Source of the DNA: Pseudomonadota bacterium
GTDB lineage: Bacteria; Pseudomonadota; Alphaproteobacteria; Rhizobiales; Hyphomicrobiaceae
NCBI GenBank assembly: GCA_023423275.1
Contig: JAFAFW010000109.1
Coordinates: 62,001-126,000, forward strand
DNA length: 64,000 nucleotides
Direction of reading: 5' to 3'
The notes under the pieces are model-generated. The model was not told the DNA's origin. It saw only the letters and a program-made list of their open reading frames with translations, and made no database searches. Numbering within the stretch: the stretch's first letter is position 1; each line of letters opens with the position of its first letter. Made by a program: the position numbers and the translations under genes. Below are positions 1-7,424 of the stretch, in pieces.

Positions 1-65
1 GATCAACTTCTCAACATATTCCTCGCATTAACTCTCCGTGGGGAGAGCTAAAGTTCGAGGGATCG

Positions 66-548
66 ATGCGTCAGTTCGCAGCTCTCCGGCGCGCGCGCCG
101 CCATCTCCGCAACCATCGGGAATGCCACACGCCCCGCACTGCTGCCGCGAAGCTTCTCGCAAGCTTGGCGATGGCATGTCTCGTGACCGGTTGTCTTGCG
201 CATGCGCCGCCGCCGCCACAGGAGGCGCAATCCAGGACGATACCCAAGCCGCGCGCGAGCCTGATGGCAAAGCAGCACGAGCCACAATGCCTTTACACCG
301 AGGCTGCGAATGCTGAGCCCATGCTGCAAAAGGCAGTCGCCAAGGTCTCCGACGCGCAATCGGAAGCACTGGTCAAGCCGGTCGCCATGGCCACGAGCGA
401 CGATGCGGCGGAACGGCGTGAGCGCGAGCGCGATTGCTTCCGCGACGCCGAGGCGCGTGTGCGCAAACAGCTCACTCAGCTTCAGGCCGCTGTGCGCACC
501 ACGCTGCGCGCGGTCGATCAGAAAGAGGATGCTTCGCCCCACCGCTGA
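66..548 (+). CDS. small putative lipoprotein, unknown function
   Basis: A 160-residue protein that I do not recognise. An arginine-rich N-terminus of about 28 residues precedes a short hydrophobic stretch ending in a lipobox-like LVTGC (cysteine near residue 43), so it is probably lipidated and anchored to a membrane. The mature part starts with a proline run and then becomes charged, with a coiled-coil-like ERRERERDC region. The start at 66 has a GAGG Shine-Dalgarno five bases upstream, which supports the unusually long n-region. An internal ATG at 171 would leave too short a signal. It stands alone before the aldolase gene. Confidence 0.55.
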   Translation: MRQFAALRRARRHLRNHRECHTPRTAAAKLLASLAMACLVTGCLAHAPPPPQEAQSRTIPKPRASLMAKQHEPQCLYTEAANAEPMLQKAVAKVSDAQSEALVKPVAMATSDDAAERRERERDCFRDAEARVRKQLTQLQAAVRTTLRAVDQKEDASPHR

Positions 549-658
549 TCGACCTCAGGCACCAGCACCCAGATACGGCATCGGCCCCTTGCCTTGATGC
601 ATCCGGTCAGGTCACAGTGCGCGCCCGACGAACGGCATCAGCACGAGGAGACATGGAT

Positions 659-1441
659 ATGCCAGGGTTCCCGAATCCAGCTCGCGAACGGCTTCAAAAG
701 GGTGAGCTGGCCCTTGGCATCGGTCTACGGCAGGCGCGGACTGTCGACATCGCCGGGGCCATGCAGACCTGTGGCTTCGACTGGCTGTTCATCGATCTTG
801 AGCACGGCGCGATGGGTCTGGATACCGCCGTGCAGATCTCGGTTGCTGCGTTGAGCGCCGGTATTTCTCCCATCGTCCGCGTGCCCAAAGGCCGTTACGA
901 CTTGGCCACGCGCGCGCTGGACGGGGGCGCTTACGGGATCGTCGTGCCGCACGTCGACACGGCTGAAGAGGCGCGCGAAATCGCCGACCGACTCCGTTAT
1001 CCGCCCGATGGACACCGCTCAGTCACCGGCGCTCTGCCGCAGTTCGCCTTCGCCGCGATGCCGCTGGCCGAGGCCTCGGCCACGGTGAACAAGAACATGC
1101 TGACGGTCGTCATGCTGGAGACACCGGAAGCCATCGCCAACGCGGATGCAATTGCAGCCGTGCCGGGAATTGACGTGCTCCTGATCGGCACGAACGATCT
1201 GACGGCCGAAATGGGCATCCCCGGCGAACTTATGAATCCTCGGATCACGGACGCCTATAAGACGATGATCGCGGCCTGTCAGAAGCACGGCAAGTGGCCC
1301 GGCATGGGTGGCGTGTATTCGGACGAGGGACTGCGCCACTACATCGGATTGGGCGTGAAGATGATCCTGAGCGGCAGCGATCTCAGCCTGCTGATGGCCG
1401 CCAGCCGCGTCCGGACCGCCACATTGCGTGCGCTCAAATGA
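659..1441 (+). CDS. HpcH/HpaI family aldolase (2-keto-3-deoxy acid aldolase type)
   Basis: A 260-residue class II pyruvate aldolase of the HpcH/HpaI family. These enzymes reversibly split 2-keto-3-deoxy acids into pyruvate and an aldehyde using a divalent metal. The family pattern is clear: DWLFIDLEHGAM near residue 40 carries the catalytic histidine, MLETPEAIAN supplies the metal-binding glutamate, and LLIGTNDL a conserved aspartate region. The reading frame stays open far upstream, but GAGGAG at 645-650 sits eight bases before the ATG at 659; an ATG at 653 is the alternative. The dgoK-dgoA genes lie nearby on the other strand, so a sugar-acid substrate is plausible, but the exact substrate is not deducible. 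Confidence 0.85.
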   Translation: MPGFPNPARERLQKGELALGIGLRQARTVDIAGAMQTCGFDWLFIDLEHGAMGLDTAVQISVAALSAGISPIVRVPKGRYDLATRALDGGAYGIVVPHVDTAEEAREIADRLRYPPDGHRSVTGALPQFAFAAMPLAEASATVNKNMLTVVMLETPEAIANADAIAAVPGIDVLLIGTNDLTAEMGIPGELMNPRITDAYKTMIAACQKHGKWPGMGGVYSDEGLRHYIGLGVKMILSGSDLSLLMAASRVRTATLRALK

Positions 1442-1474
1442 AACGCCCGCGTCAGATCCGATGCGCTGCGTGAA

Positions 1475-2041
1475 CTAGGCCTTTTCGGGATCGCGGGTGC
1501 CTTTCGGCTTTGACAGCGTCTCGATCGCGTCGGCCAGATGTTCGTCGGCGATGTTGATCGCTCCCGCGGCAACGCGGATCCGATGCGCCTCGCGCAGCAC
1601 ATCAGCGTGCGTATGCGCGGCCGGGGGCTCGAATTTATAGCTCGCGATTTCCATCAATTGACCGAGCGGATCGCGGAAATACAGCGAGTGCATGAACCCG
1701 CGATCGACTTCGCCGGAATTGGCATAGCCGCGGTCGCGCAGCCGTTTTGCCGCCTGCGTGAACGTCGCCCGGGATACCGCGAAGGCCAGATGATGCACAT
1801 TCCCGATGCCGGTCGGATTTGGCGTGGCGTCGGGCTTCCAGGACTCGCTGGTGAATACCGTGATCAGCCGACCATCGCCTGGATCGAAATAAAGATGATT
1901 CTGCGTGTGGTCGTCCAGGTTCGGCTGTTCGAATACGAACGGCATGCCGAGCACGCCCTCCCAGAAGTCGATGGACGTCTGGCGATCCGCTCCGACCAGG
2001 GTGATGTGATGTACGCCCTGAGTTTGCACGCGCTGCATCAC
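1475..2041 (-). CDS. VOC family protein (glyoxalase / extradiol dioxygenase fold)
   Basis: A 188-residue protein of the vicinal oxygen chelate superfamily. Two beta-alpha-beta-beta-beta modules are visible. GVHHITL opens the first, with the DFWEGVLGMPF segment typical of the fold. VHHLAFAV opens the second, which ends in DPLGQLMEIAS. The histidines after GV and NV and the glutamate in LMEIA are the expected metal ligands. Such proteins act as glyoxalases, ring-cleaving dioxygenases or isomerases, and the sequence does not decide between them. A charged helical tail of about 50 residues follows the second module. The start at 2041 (or the next codon) is the first possible ATG. Confidence 0.8.
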   Translation of the reverse strand: MMQRVQTQGVHHITLVGADRQTSIDFWEGVLGMPFVFEQPNLDDHTQNHLYFDPGDGRLITVFTSESWKPDATPNPTGIGNVHHLAFAVSRATFTQAAKRLRDRGYANSGEVDRGFMHSLYFRDPLGQLMEIASYKFEPPAAHTHADVLREAHRIRVAAGAINIADEHLADAIETLSKPKGTRDPEKA

Positions 2042-2085
2042 GGGGCTCCGTTGTCTTCAGCTCGAAACAGCCTGCCGGGCGCGCC

Positions 2086-2325
2086 TTACTTGGAGCGTGT
2101 GCCGGGATTATCGAGGGTGTCTCCACTCTGCTCGGCGGCGAATTCCGCTTCAAGTGCCTTTTCAAGGTCTACCAGATCTTGCGGCAGGGGCATGCCGTAA
2201 GCTTTCAGCTCGTTCAGCTTCCGCATGACGACGAGATAGATCTCATGCTTGTCGGTCGGTTCGGTCTCATTTTCCATCTGCGTCAGCAGCAAGCCGAGTT
2301 CTGCCTGGACATCTTCGAAAGCCAT
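2086..2325 (-). CDS. small conserved hypothetical protein
   Basis: A 79-residue soluble, acidic, mostly helical protein (LGLLLTQMENETEP, then VMRKLNELKAYG and DLVDLEKALEAEF). I do not recognise a named family. The start at 2325 is well supported by GGAG eight bases upstream in the minus-strand reading. It lies 44 bases upstream of the VOC gene on the same strand and may be co-transcribed with it. No signal peptide or membrane segment is visible. Confidence 0.6.
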   Translation of the reverse strand: MAFEDVQAELGLLLTQMENETEPTDKHEIYLVVMRKLNELKAYGMPLPQDLVDLEKALEAEFAAEQSGDTLDNPGTRSK

Positions 2326-2519
2326 CGTTGCTCCTCACACTCTTTCAAAGGCCCGCAAACGCGCATGGCCACACCAGTACACATCTAGAAAGCGCCCTGC
2401 GTCCGTTGCGTTCCCTTGGTCGCCTCTCGGCCCGCCAAAGTTGGCAAGGGATTGTGGTCGCGATCAGCACCCGGATGAGATACCAGAGGCAGCAAAACGC
2501 CCTTCATCGATGCTGCGGT

Positions 2520-3155
2520 TCAGCCTTTCGAACCGGCGGAACGGCAGGCTTCCACAAGTTCGCGCGCATCGCGGCTGACGGCATCCGCGGATTTTCCCGG
2601 CTTATAGAGACTGGAGCCGATCCCAAAACCACTAGCCCCGGCGTCGCGATAGGCGGCGATATTGTGAACCCCGATGCCGCCGACAGGCAACAGCCGGACT
2701 GAGGTGGGCAGCACGGCGCGCCAGGCCTTCACGATCGCGGGCGGCATCGCCTCGGCGGGGAACAGTTTCAGCGCGTCGGCACCGGCCGCGATCGCTGCGA
2801 ACGCCTCCGTTGGTGTCGCGACACCCGGAAGACAGATCAGCTTTAACTGCTTGGCGGCCTTGATCACCGCCGCATCGCTGTGCGGCATGACGATCACGCG
2901 TCCGCCAGCCTCAGCGACACGCTCGACATCCCCCGCGGACATGACCGTGCCCGCGCCGATCAGGGCCTGCGTTCCGAAACGCTTTGCAAGACGTCCGATG
3001 GACGTGAGCGGTTCCGGTGAATTCAACGGAACCTCGATGAAGCGAAATCCCGCATCGACCAGGGCGCTACCGACTGCCTCGCATTCATCGGGCGTAATAC
3101 CTCGCAGGATTGCAACGAGCGGACATTGGGAGAGAGCGTTGTCGAGATCGATCAT
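2520..3155 (-). CDS. dgoA: 2-dehydro-3-deoxy-6-phosphogalactonate aldolase
   Basis: A 211-residue class I aldolase of the KDPG/KDPGal family, which cleaves 2-keto-3-deoxy-6-phosphogalactonate to pyruvate and glyceraldehyde 3-phosphate. CPLVAILRG at the N-terminus, the EVPLNSPEPL segment with the catalytic glutamate, LIGAGTV, and ALKLFPAE with the Schiff-base lysine are all present, as is the phosphate-binding GGIG and FGIGSSLY at the C-terminus. The start at 3155 follows an AGGTGAAG Shine-Dalgarno and lies nine bases after the dgoK stop, so the two genes form an operon. The longer upstream reading only overlaps dgoK. EVPLNSPEP favours the galactonate over the gluconate branch. Confidence 0.9.
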   Translation of the reverse strand: MIDLDNALSQCPLVAILRGITPDECEAVGSALVDAGFRFIEVPLNSPEPLTSIGRLAKRFGTQALIGAGTVMSAGDVERVAEAGGRVIVMPHSDAAVIKAAKQLKLICLPGVATPTEAFAAIAAGADALKLFPAEAMPPAIVKAWRAVLPTSVRLLPVGGIGVHNIAAYRDAGASGFGIGSSLYKPGKSADAVSRDARELVEACRSAGSKG

Positions 3156-3163
3156 ATCTTCAC

Positions 3164-4075
3164 CTACAAAAGGCCCGCGGCCTGGGCAATCTTCAACTGG
3201 CCCACGACCACGCTGTCCGCCGGACCGGCCTTCCAAGAAAACCCCAAAGCTTCCGCAGCCTTGCCATAGCGCGCGGTCAACGCACCGCTGCCGAAAATCG
3301 TGATGACGTCCTGCTGCTTGGCGGCAGCCATCATCTCCGCGCCAATCAGCAGGCCCGACAGATAGTCCGACAGTTCCCTCGCGGGAAGCTGATCGAACAA
3401 TCCCAGCGTCCGCACGCTGAACAGCCGGTTTAGCAGCGCGCCCGGCGAACCCTCGCGTCGCGCCGCCTCGACGCCTTTCAGGAATCCGCTACCGTCAGAC
3501 GCCTCGTCGGTCATCAAGCGTCCGAGGATCGTATGGTCCTTCAGCGCGGCATACACCTCGCCCGTCATGTAGGTGGAGAAGCCGACGATCTTGCCGTTGG
3601 CAACGTTGACCCATTTCGAATGCGTGCCGGGTTGGACAAAAGTACCGTCCTCAACACCCGCAAGAGCCATGGCGCCGATGATCTGGGCCTCCTCGCCGCG
3701 GATCACGTCCGGCGGCACGCCTTGTGGGGCATGATCCAGGCCAGGGATCAGATGGACCGTGCCGATGCCGTCCACCTGCACCACTGTGAGAGCGTGCGCG
3801 AGATCGGCGATGGTCGCCGGGCACCGGACATAAGGTGCCTCGACCCATCCCTGACGGCTGCCGATCATCCCCGACATCATGATCGGCAACGGGCTGTAGT
3901 CTGCCGTCCAGGAGCCGATGCCAGCCTTCAGGACATCGGCAAATTTGCGGTCCTCGACGGCAAGGATGCCCCGGGCCTGCTCGACATAATCAAGCACCTT
4001 CCCGGCCTCGTCTGCCAGATAAGCACGGAAATTGCTCGTCCCCCAATCCACGGCAATGAAGCGCGGCGTACTCAT
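3164..4075 (-). CDS. dgoK: 2-dehydro-3-deoxygalactonokinase
   Basis: A 303-residue sugar-acid kinase of the DgoK family. It phosphorylates 2-keto-3-deoxygalactonate with ATP, making the substrate for the aldolase encoded directly downstream. The N-terminus AVDWGTSNFRAYL is the phosphate-1 motif. MMSGMIGSRQGWVEAPY, PGTHSKWV and FSTYMTGEVYA are hallmarks of this family. The gene opens a two-gene operon with dgoA. No galactonate dehydratase or transporter is visible in the window, so the pathway must be completed elsewhere or fed by another route to ketodeoxygalactonate. Confidence 0.92.
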   Translation of the reverse strand: MSTPRFIAVDWGTSNFRAYLADEAGKVLDYVEQARGILAVEDRKFADVLKAGIGSWTADYSPLPIMMSGMIGSRQGWVEAPYVRCPATIADLAHALTVVQVDGIGTVHLIPGLDHAPQGVPPDVIRGEEAQIIGAMALAGVEDGTFVQPGTHSKWVNVANGKIVGFSTYMTGEVYAALKDHTILGRLMTDEASDGSGFLKGVEAARREGSPGALLNRLFSVRTLGLFDQLPARELSDYLSGLLIGAEMMAAAKQQDVITIFGSGALTARYGKAAEALGFSWKAGPADSVVVGQLKIAQAAGLL

Positions 4076-4184
4076 CCTTGGTATTCCCTGGCTCGTGTTG
4101 TCTGCCGGTGTTATAACGCGTCCGACGGCAATTCGGCATCGTACAAATCGAGACTACGGCGGCCGTGCTCAACGACCACGGGAA

Positions 4185-4205
4185 CAGCCCGCTCCGGGAG
4201 GGCTG
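4185..4205 (-). terminator. hairpin just after the radical SAM cluster
   Basis: CAGCCC (4185-4190) is complementary to GGGCTG (4200-4205), two bases beyond the stop codon of the last gene of the minus-strand cluster. No T-tract follows, so this is only a candidate terminator or transcript-end stabiliser. Confidence 0.3.
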
Positions 4206-4207
4206 CG

Positions 4208-4843
4208 CTAGGCCTGGGCCGCTGCCGCCGAAACCATCACCTCCTGTGAGAACACGGTCCCGTCCCCCAGCGCGATGAACTTCCGCAACCCCTTCACGAA
4301 GTCGATCAATTCAAGCTGGACCAGGGTTGCCGTAACCGACGCATCGCTGCAGAGGTGATGCATCATGTTCATCGCGGCCTCGCTGGTGAACCCCCAGATC
4401 GTCTTGTACGCCGAGACGGCGGCGTCATCTTCTGCGAGCCGATATGTGCCCCCGTAGCGAATGCCTTTCAGCTCGGCATCTCCTGCCATCCGCGCTTCGC
4501 TCAGCAGGATCTCGCGCGTCGCCAGCCAGCCGAGGAAGGTTTCACCATCGGCGATCTGATAGCGCCAGATCACGACGACCGGCGAGATAATCACGCGCAT
4601 TTTCAACAACTCCTCGGCGTGTGCGCCAAGCATGTAGGGATTGGACAGCGCGCTACGCCCAGTCCGGACCTGCATATCGACCTTATCCGCACTCGGCTGC
4701 GAGGCGTTCTGCCCGGACATATGGCTGGCAAACGGCACGCCCAGGCCCGTTCTCACTTGCATATTGACGGCTTCGATCTGCGGCGCGGCAATCACGTCCG
4801 CCGACGCTATGCGCTGCGCGAGGGTACGGCAATGCGTCGTCAT
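4208..4843 (-). CDS. unknown protein with duplicated MQVRTG motif, last gene of radical SAM cluster
   Basis: A 211-residue protein with no family that I recognise. Residues 26-83 hold two units of 29 residues sharing V-[ND]-M-Q-V-R-T-G, then [HY]-M-x-G and an alanine at matching positions (first M at 28, second at 57). The two DNA copies differ at almost every synonymous position of MQVRTG, so the motif is kept at protein level. Residues 83-211 look like a compact alpha/beta domain beginning MRVIISPVVVIWRY, perhaps of ferredoxin-like type (inference, weak). The start at 4843 has GGGGAA about eight bases upstream. It lies 63 bases after the PqqD-like gene. It could be a multi-core precursor, a partner protein or a second substrate of the radical SAM enzyme. 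Confidence 0.6.
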   Translation of the reverse strand: MTTHCRTLAQRIASADVIAAPQIEAVNMQVRTGLGVPFASHMSGQNASQPSADKVDMQVRTGRSALSNPYMLGAHAEELLKMRVIISPVVVIWRYQIADGETFLGWLATREILLSEARMAGDAELKGIRYGGTYRLAEDDAAVSAYKTIWGFTSEAAMNMMHHLCSDASVTATLVQLELIDFVKGLRKFIALGDGTVFSQEVMVSAAAAQA

Positions 4844-4906
4844 ATGAGTTCCCCAGTGGTTTCATGACGTTGATTTTCGGCGCGTTGCCCGCGCACGCCC
4901 CTTGGA

Positions 4907-5209
4907 TCATTCACGAGCCGCGATGATGTTCCGTTGCAGGAGCGCATCGAAACCTGCCTGAAACTGCTCTCGCGCCGCCTCGCACCCGACCTTCGGCCCA
5001 ATGGTCGAGAGGTAGTCGGCCTCGATCTGCTGGAACGGGCGCCCATCGCAAAGCTCGACGATAAGCCAGGCTGTTGCGTTGAGATCGTAGATCTCAGGCT
5101 CTTCCGGCGTGAAAGCGTAGCAGCGTCCCCACTCGTCAAATCGCCGGAGAACGACATCAGGCGCCTTCACGTAGCAGCCGTTCCGGGAGAACACGAAGGT
5201 CCACTCCAT
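4907..5209 (-). CDS. PqqD-like protein (RiPP recognition element family)
   Basis: A 100-residue protein resembling PqqD, the small winged-helix chaperone that binds a precursor peptide and presents it to a radical SAM enzyme. Family features are VLRRFDEWG, then TPEEPEIYDLNATAWLI and VELCDGRPFQQI, followed by a helical C-terminus. The start at 5209 gives the usual PqqD length and overlaps the 3' end of the radical SAM gene by 53 bases. No strong Shine-Dalgarno is seen, which suggests translational coupling. The frame is open farther upstream, but that stretch is Arg/Pro-rich shadow of the radical SAM gene. Its position next to a SPASM radical SAM gene supports the assignment. Confidence 0.75.
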   Translation of the reverse strand: MEWTFVFSRNGCYVKAPDVVLRRFDEWGRCYAFTPEEPEIYDLNATAWLIVELCDGRPFQQIEADYLSTIGPKVGCEAAREQFQAGFDALLQRNIIAARE

Positions 5210-6197
5210 GATTGTGATGCACACAGTAGGGATCGGATGCAGTCCAGTGCCCGCGAAAGGCATAGGCCGTCGCCCGGCACCCGCCGCGCGTGCCTTGCGT
5301 TGCGGAACACTCGGGGCAGGTTTCATCGACGGCGTTCGAGCGCAGATGCCGGTAGAGCGGGTCGTTCCACGTCTCGATGAAGGACTGATCGAGAATGCTG
5401 CCATAGTTCACATACTCACGGAGATAGGGACAGCCGATCGAGTCTCCCTGCGGACTGACGGCCGCATTCTGCCAGCAGCAGTTGCCGTCACGTGGATGCC
5501 ATGACTGCATGAGCTGAACGCCACGGGGCACTTTGAGGCCATGCAGTGCAGCCATCATTTCATCGAGCGATAATGAAAGTTCGGCCCAATTGCGCTTGGC
5601 ACGGCCGAGCGGATAGAGCCGCAGCACGCCGACCTGGTCGCAGCCGATTTCGGTCGCGAGATCGAAATAGCGCTGCAGATGGAGGTTATTTTTCCGAGAT
5701 AGGATACCAAGGATCGTTACCTTGATGCCGGCGGCGCGCGCCGCACGAATGCCCGCAATTGCGGCATCGAAACTGCCCGGACATCCGGTCAGCTCATCCT
5801 GCACCCGGGGACTGGCGGCGAACAGATCGACATATAATCGGCCGACACCGAAACGCTTGAGCCGCGCCGCGCGCGCGTCATCGATGCTCGTCGCATGCGT
5901 CCTGATCGCCACGTAGAGACGACGACTGCAGTAGTCCAGAAGGTCCTCGAAATCAGGACGATGGAAGGGCTCGCCACCCTCGAAGAAGATATGGAGAAAC
6001 CCGTCGGCAACGAGTTGATCGATAACGTTCTTCCATTGCTCCGTCGACAGCTCATCACGCGTGCTGGCGCCGCAATCTGCATAGCAAAGCTTGCAATCCA
6101 TGCCACAGGTCTGCGTCACGCAGATCGTCAGTTTGAAAGGCTTTTCCAGCACCGGAACGCGGCCAAGCCCTTCGGTCGTACGGACCGCTTCGTTCAT
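5157..6197 (-). CDS. radical SAM/SPASM peptide-maturase-like enzyme
   Basis: A 346-residue radical SAM enzyme. The CxxxCxxC motif for the SAM-binding 4Fe-4S cluster is at C31, C35 and C38 (CGMDCKLCYADC), followed by the FFEGGEP motif. The C-terminal third is a SPASM domain for auxiliary clusters: C240/C241, C256, then ETWNDP, C294-x2-C297, GGCRA (C307) and DPYC (C325). This architecture is shared with PqqE, MftC and anaerobic sulfatase-maturase relatives that modify peptides. The start at 6197 has AGGAG seven bases upstream and overlaps the stop of the 52-residue ORF as ATGA. The PqqD-like gene follows directly. The substrate is unknown; the context points to a ribosomal peptide. Confidence 0.88.
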   Translation of the reverse strand: MNEAVRTTEGLGRVPVLEKPFKLTICVTQTCGMDCKLCYADCGASTRDELSTEQWKNVIDQLVADGFLHIFFEGGEPFHRPDFEDLLDYCSRRLYVAIRTHATSIDDARAARLKRFGVGRLYVDLFAASPRVQDELTGCPGSFDAAIAGIRAARAAGIKVTILGILSRKNNLHLQRYFDLATEIGCDQVGVLRLYPLGRAKRNWAELSLSLDEMMAALHGLKVPRGVQLMQSWHPRDGNCCWQNAAVSPQGDSIGCPYLREYVNYGSILDQSFIETWNDPLYRHLRSNAVDETCPECSATQGTRGGCRATAYAFRGHWTASDPYCVHHNHGVDLRVLPERLLREGA

Positions 6198-6352
6198 GCT
6201 GCTACTCCTGGCGCGCAGCCGAATGCGGTGGGCCCAAACCCGAACCTGTGATGCCAAGGTTGACGACTCTCGACCGGACACCTCCACACCGGGGTGTCGA
6301 CGTCATCGCGCTCGAGTGCGCTGGCATTGAATGGCTGCGCGCGGTTTGCCAT
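6194..6352 (-). CDS. 52-residue peptide ORF, candidate radical SAM precursor
   Basis: A short ORF directly upstream of the radical SAM gene, ending in ATGA shared with its start. GGAAGG lies four bases before the ATG at 6352. The N-terminal part (1-20) is hydrophilic with an acidic LERDDVD segment, as in a leader. The C-terminal part is rich in residues often modified in RiPPs: W23, C25, W33, H34, H35, the FGFG at 37-40, F44, C46, then a GVAA end. There is no homology that I recognise. Third-position G+C is about 65%, lower than in neighbouring long genes. What is seen is a coupled ORF of precursor size and composition; its role is inferred. Confidence 0.5.
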   Translation of the reverse strand: MANRAQPFNASALERDDVDTPVWRCPVESRQPWHHRFGFGPTAFGCAPGVAA

Positions 6353-6647
6353 CAGGCCTTCCGGGAACAACAATCTCTCTGGGGCTGAAAGACCACGCGC
6401 TGACGAGCGATCGCCTTCTCAACCCGTAAACACGCAACACACAAGCTTACGTTACGTGCGTTTCGCCCTTGTCGCCTCCCCGGGAATTACCCAGTAGTCT
6501 TCCTATCCAGGCTGTGGCAGCTCGCGAACTCTCGGGCTCGTCCTGCGACGCTGCCGCACCCCGGCTTGCGATGGTCCGTGTGCAAGCCTAGGCTCCCGCC
6601 TTCGAAACCCTGTCCATTTCAGACGGACGCCCTGTCAGGGAGCCGCC
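6353..6647. other. divergent intergenic region, radical SAM cluster / paaF-like gene
   Basis: About 295 bases between the divergent 52-residue ORF and the enoyl-CoA hydratase gene, so both promoters should lie here. No long ORF with a plausible Shine-Dalgarno sequence was found. I could not assign convincing -35/-10 boxes or an operator. Confidence 0.5.
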
Positions 6648-7418
6648 ATGTCAGTTGTCCTTGCGCAGCATCCGGCCGACGGAGTGCTGCTTCTACGGAT
6701 CAATCGGCCAGAATCCCGTAATGCGCTCAATCTCGAGGTGCGTGCGGCTCTCGCGAAAGTGCTTGGCGAGGCCGCTGGCGATGCCACCATCCGGGCCGCC
6801 GTGATCACCGGCAATGAAAAGGCCTTCGCGGCCGGCGCCGACCTCCGCGAACTGCGCGATCTCGGGCCGATCGAACTCATGCAAACCGGCGTCCACAAGC
6901 TTTGGGATCAGATCGCGGCGTTCCCCAAACCCTTGATCGCCGCCGTCAACGGCTTTGCCCTCGGCGGCGGTTGCGAATTGGCCTTGCATTGCGACATCAT
7001 CGTCGCCGGTGAAAGCGCCCAGTTCGGCCAGCCGGAAGTGAAGGTCGGGATCCTGCCGGGAGGATCGGGCACGCAGCGGCTGGTGCGCGCCGTTGGCAAG
7101 TACAAGGCCATGCGCATGATTCTCACCGGCGATATCATCCGCGCGCGCGAGGCCTCCGAAATGGGGCTCGTCAGCGAGATGGTCGCAGATGACGTGGTCG
7201 TCGGGCACGCGGTCGAGATGGCGGCCCGCATCGCCAAGCTGGCACCGATTTCGGTCGAGCTCGCCAAGGAGGCTGTCCTGGCGGGCCAGGATGCCTCTCT
7301 GGCGACAGCTTTGAGCCTGGAGAGAAAGGCCTTCTGGCTGGCCTTCGCAACGGAAGATCAACGCGAGGGCATGTCGGCTTTCCTTGAAAAGCGCGCGCCG
7401 GACTTCAAGGGCAGGTGA
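6648..7418 (+). CDS. enoyl-CoA hydratase/isomerase family protein, PaaF-like
   Basis: A 256-residue crotonase-fold enzyme that hydrates 2,3-enoyl-CoA. The oxyanion-hole segments AFAAGADLREL and AVNGFALGGGCELAL are intact, with the catalytic glutamates expected at GGCELAL and QPEVKVGILPGGSGTQRL. The sequence resembles PaaF, the 2,3-dehydroadipyl-CoA hydratase of phenylacetate breakdown, and the next gene is PaaH-like, only six bases away. A general beta-oxidation role is the alternative. The start has GGGAG six bases upstream. No other phenylacetate genes are in the window. Confidence 0.85.
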   Translation: MSVVLAQHPADGVLLLRINRPESRNALNLEVRAALAKVLGEAAGDATIRAAVITGNEKAFAAGADLRELRDLGPIELMQTGVHKLWDQIAAFPKPLIAAVNGFALGGGCELALHCDIIVAGESAQFGQPEVKVGILPGGSGTQRLVRAVGKYKAMRMILTGDIIRAREASEMGLVSEMVADDVVVGHAVEMAARIAKLAPISVELAKEAVLAGQDASLATALSLERKAFWLAFATEDQREGMSAFLEKRAPDFKGR

Positions 7419-7424
7419 GGGACG

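Noticed and set aside
4683..4910. A 75-codon minus-strand frame overlapping the start of the repeat-bearing protein.
   Set aside because: It runs out of phase with the MQVRTG repeats, whose synonymous changes prove the other frame. The GGGGAA signal points to the ATG at 4843.
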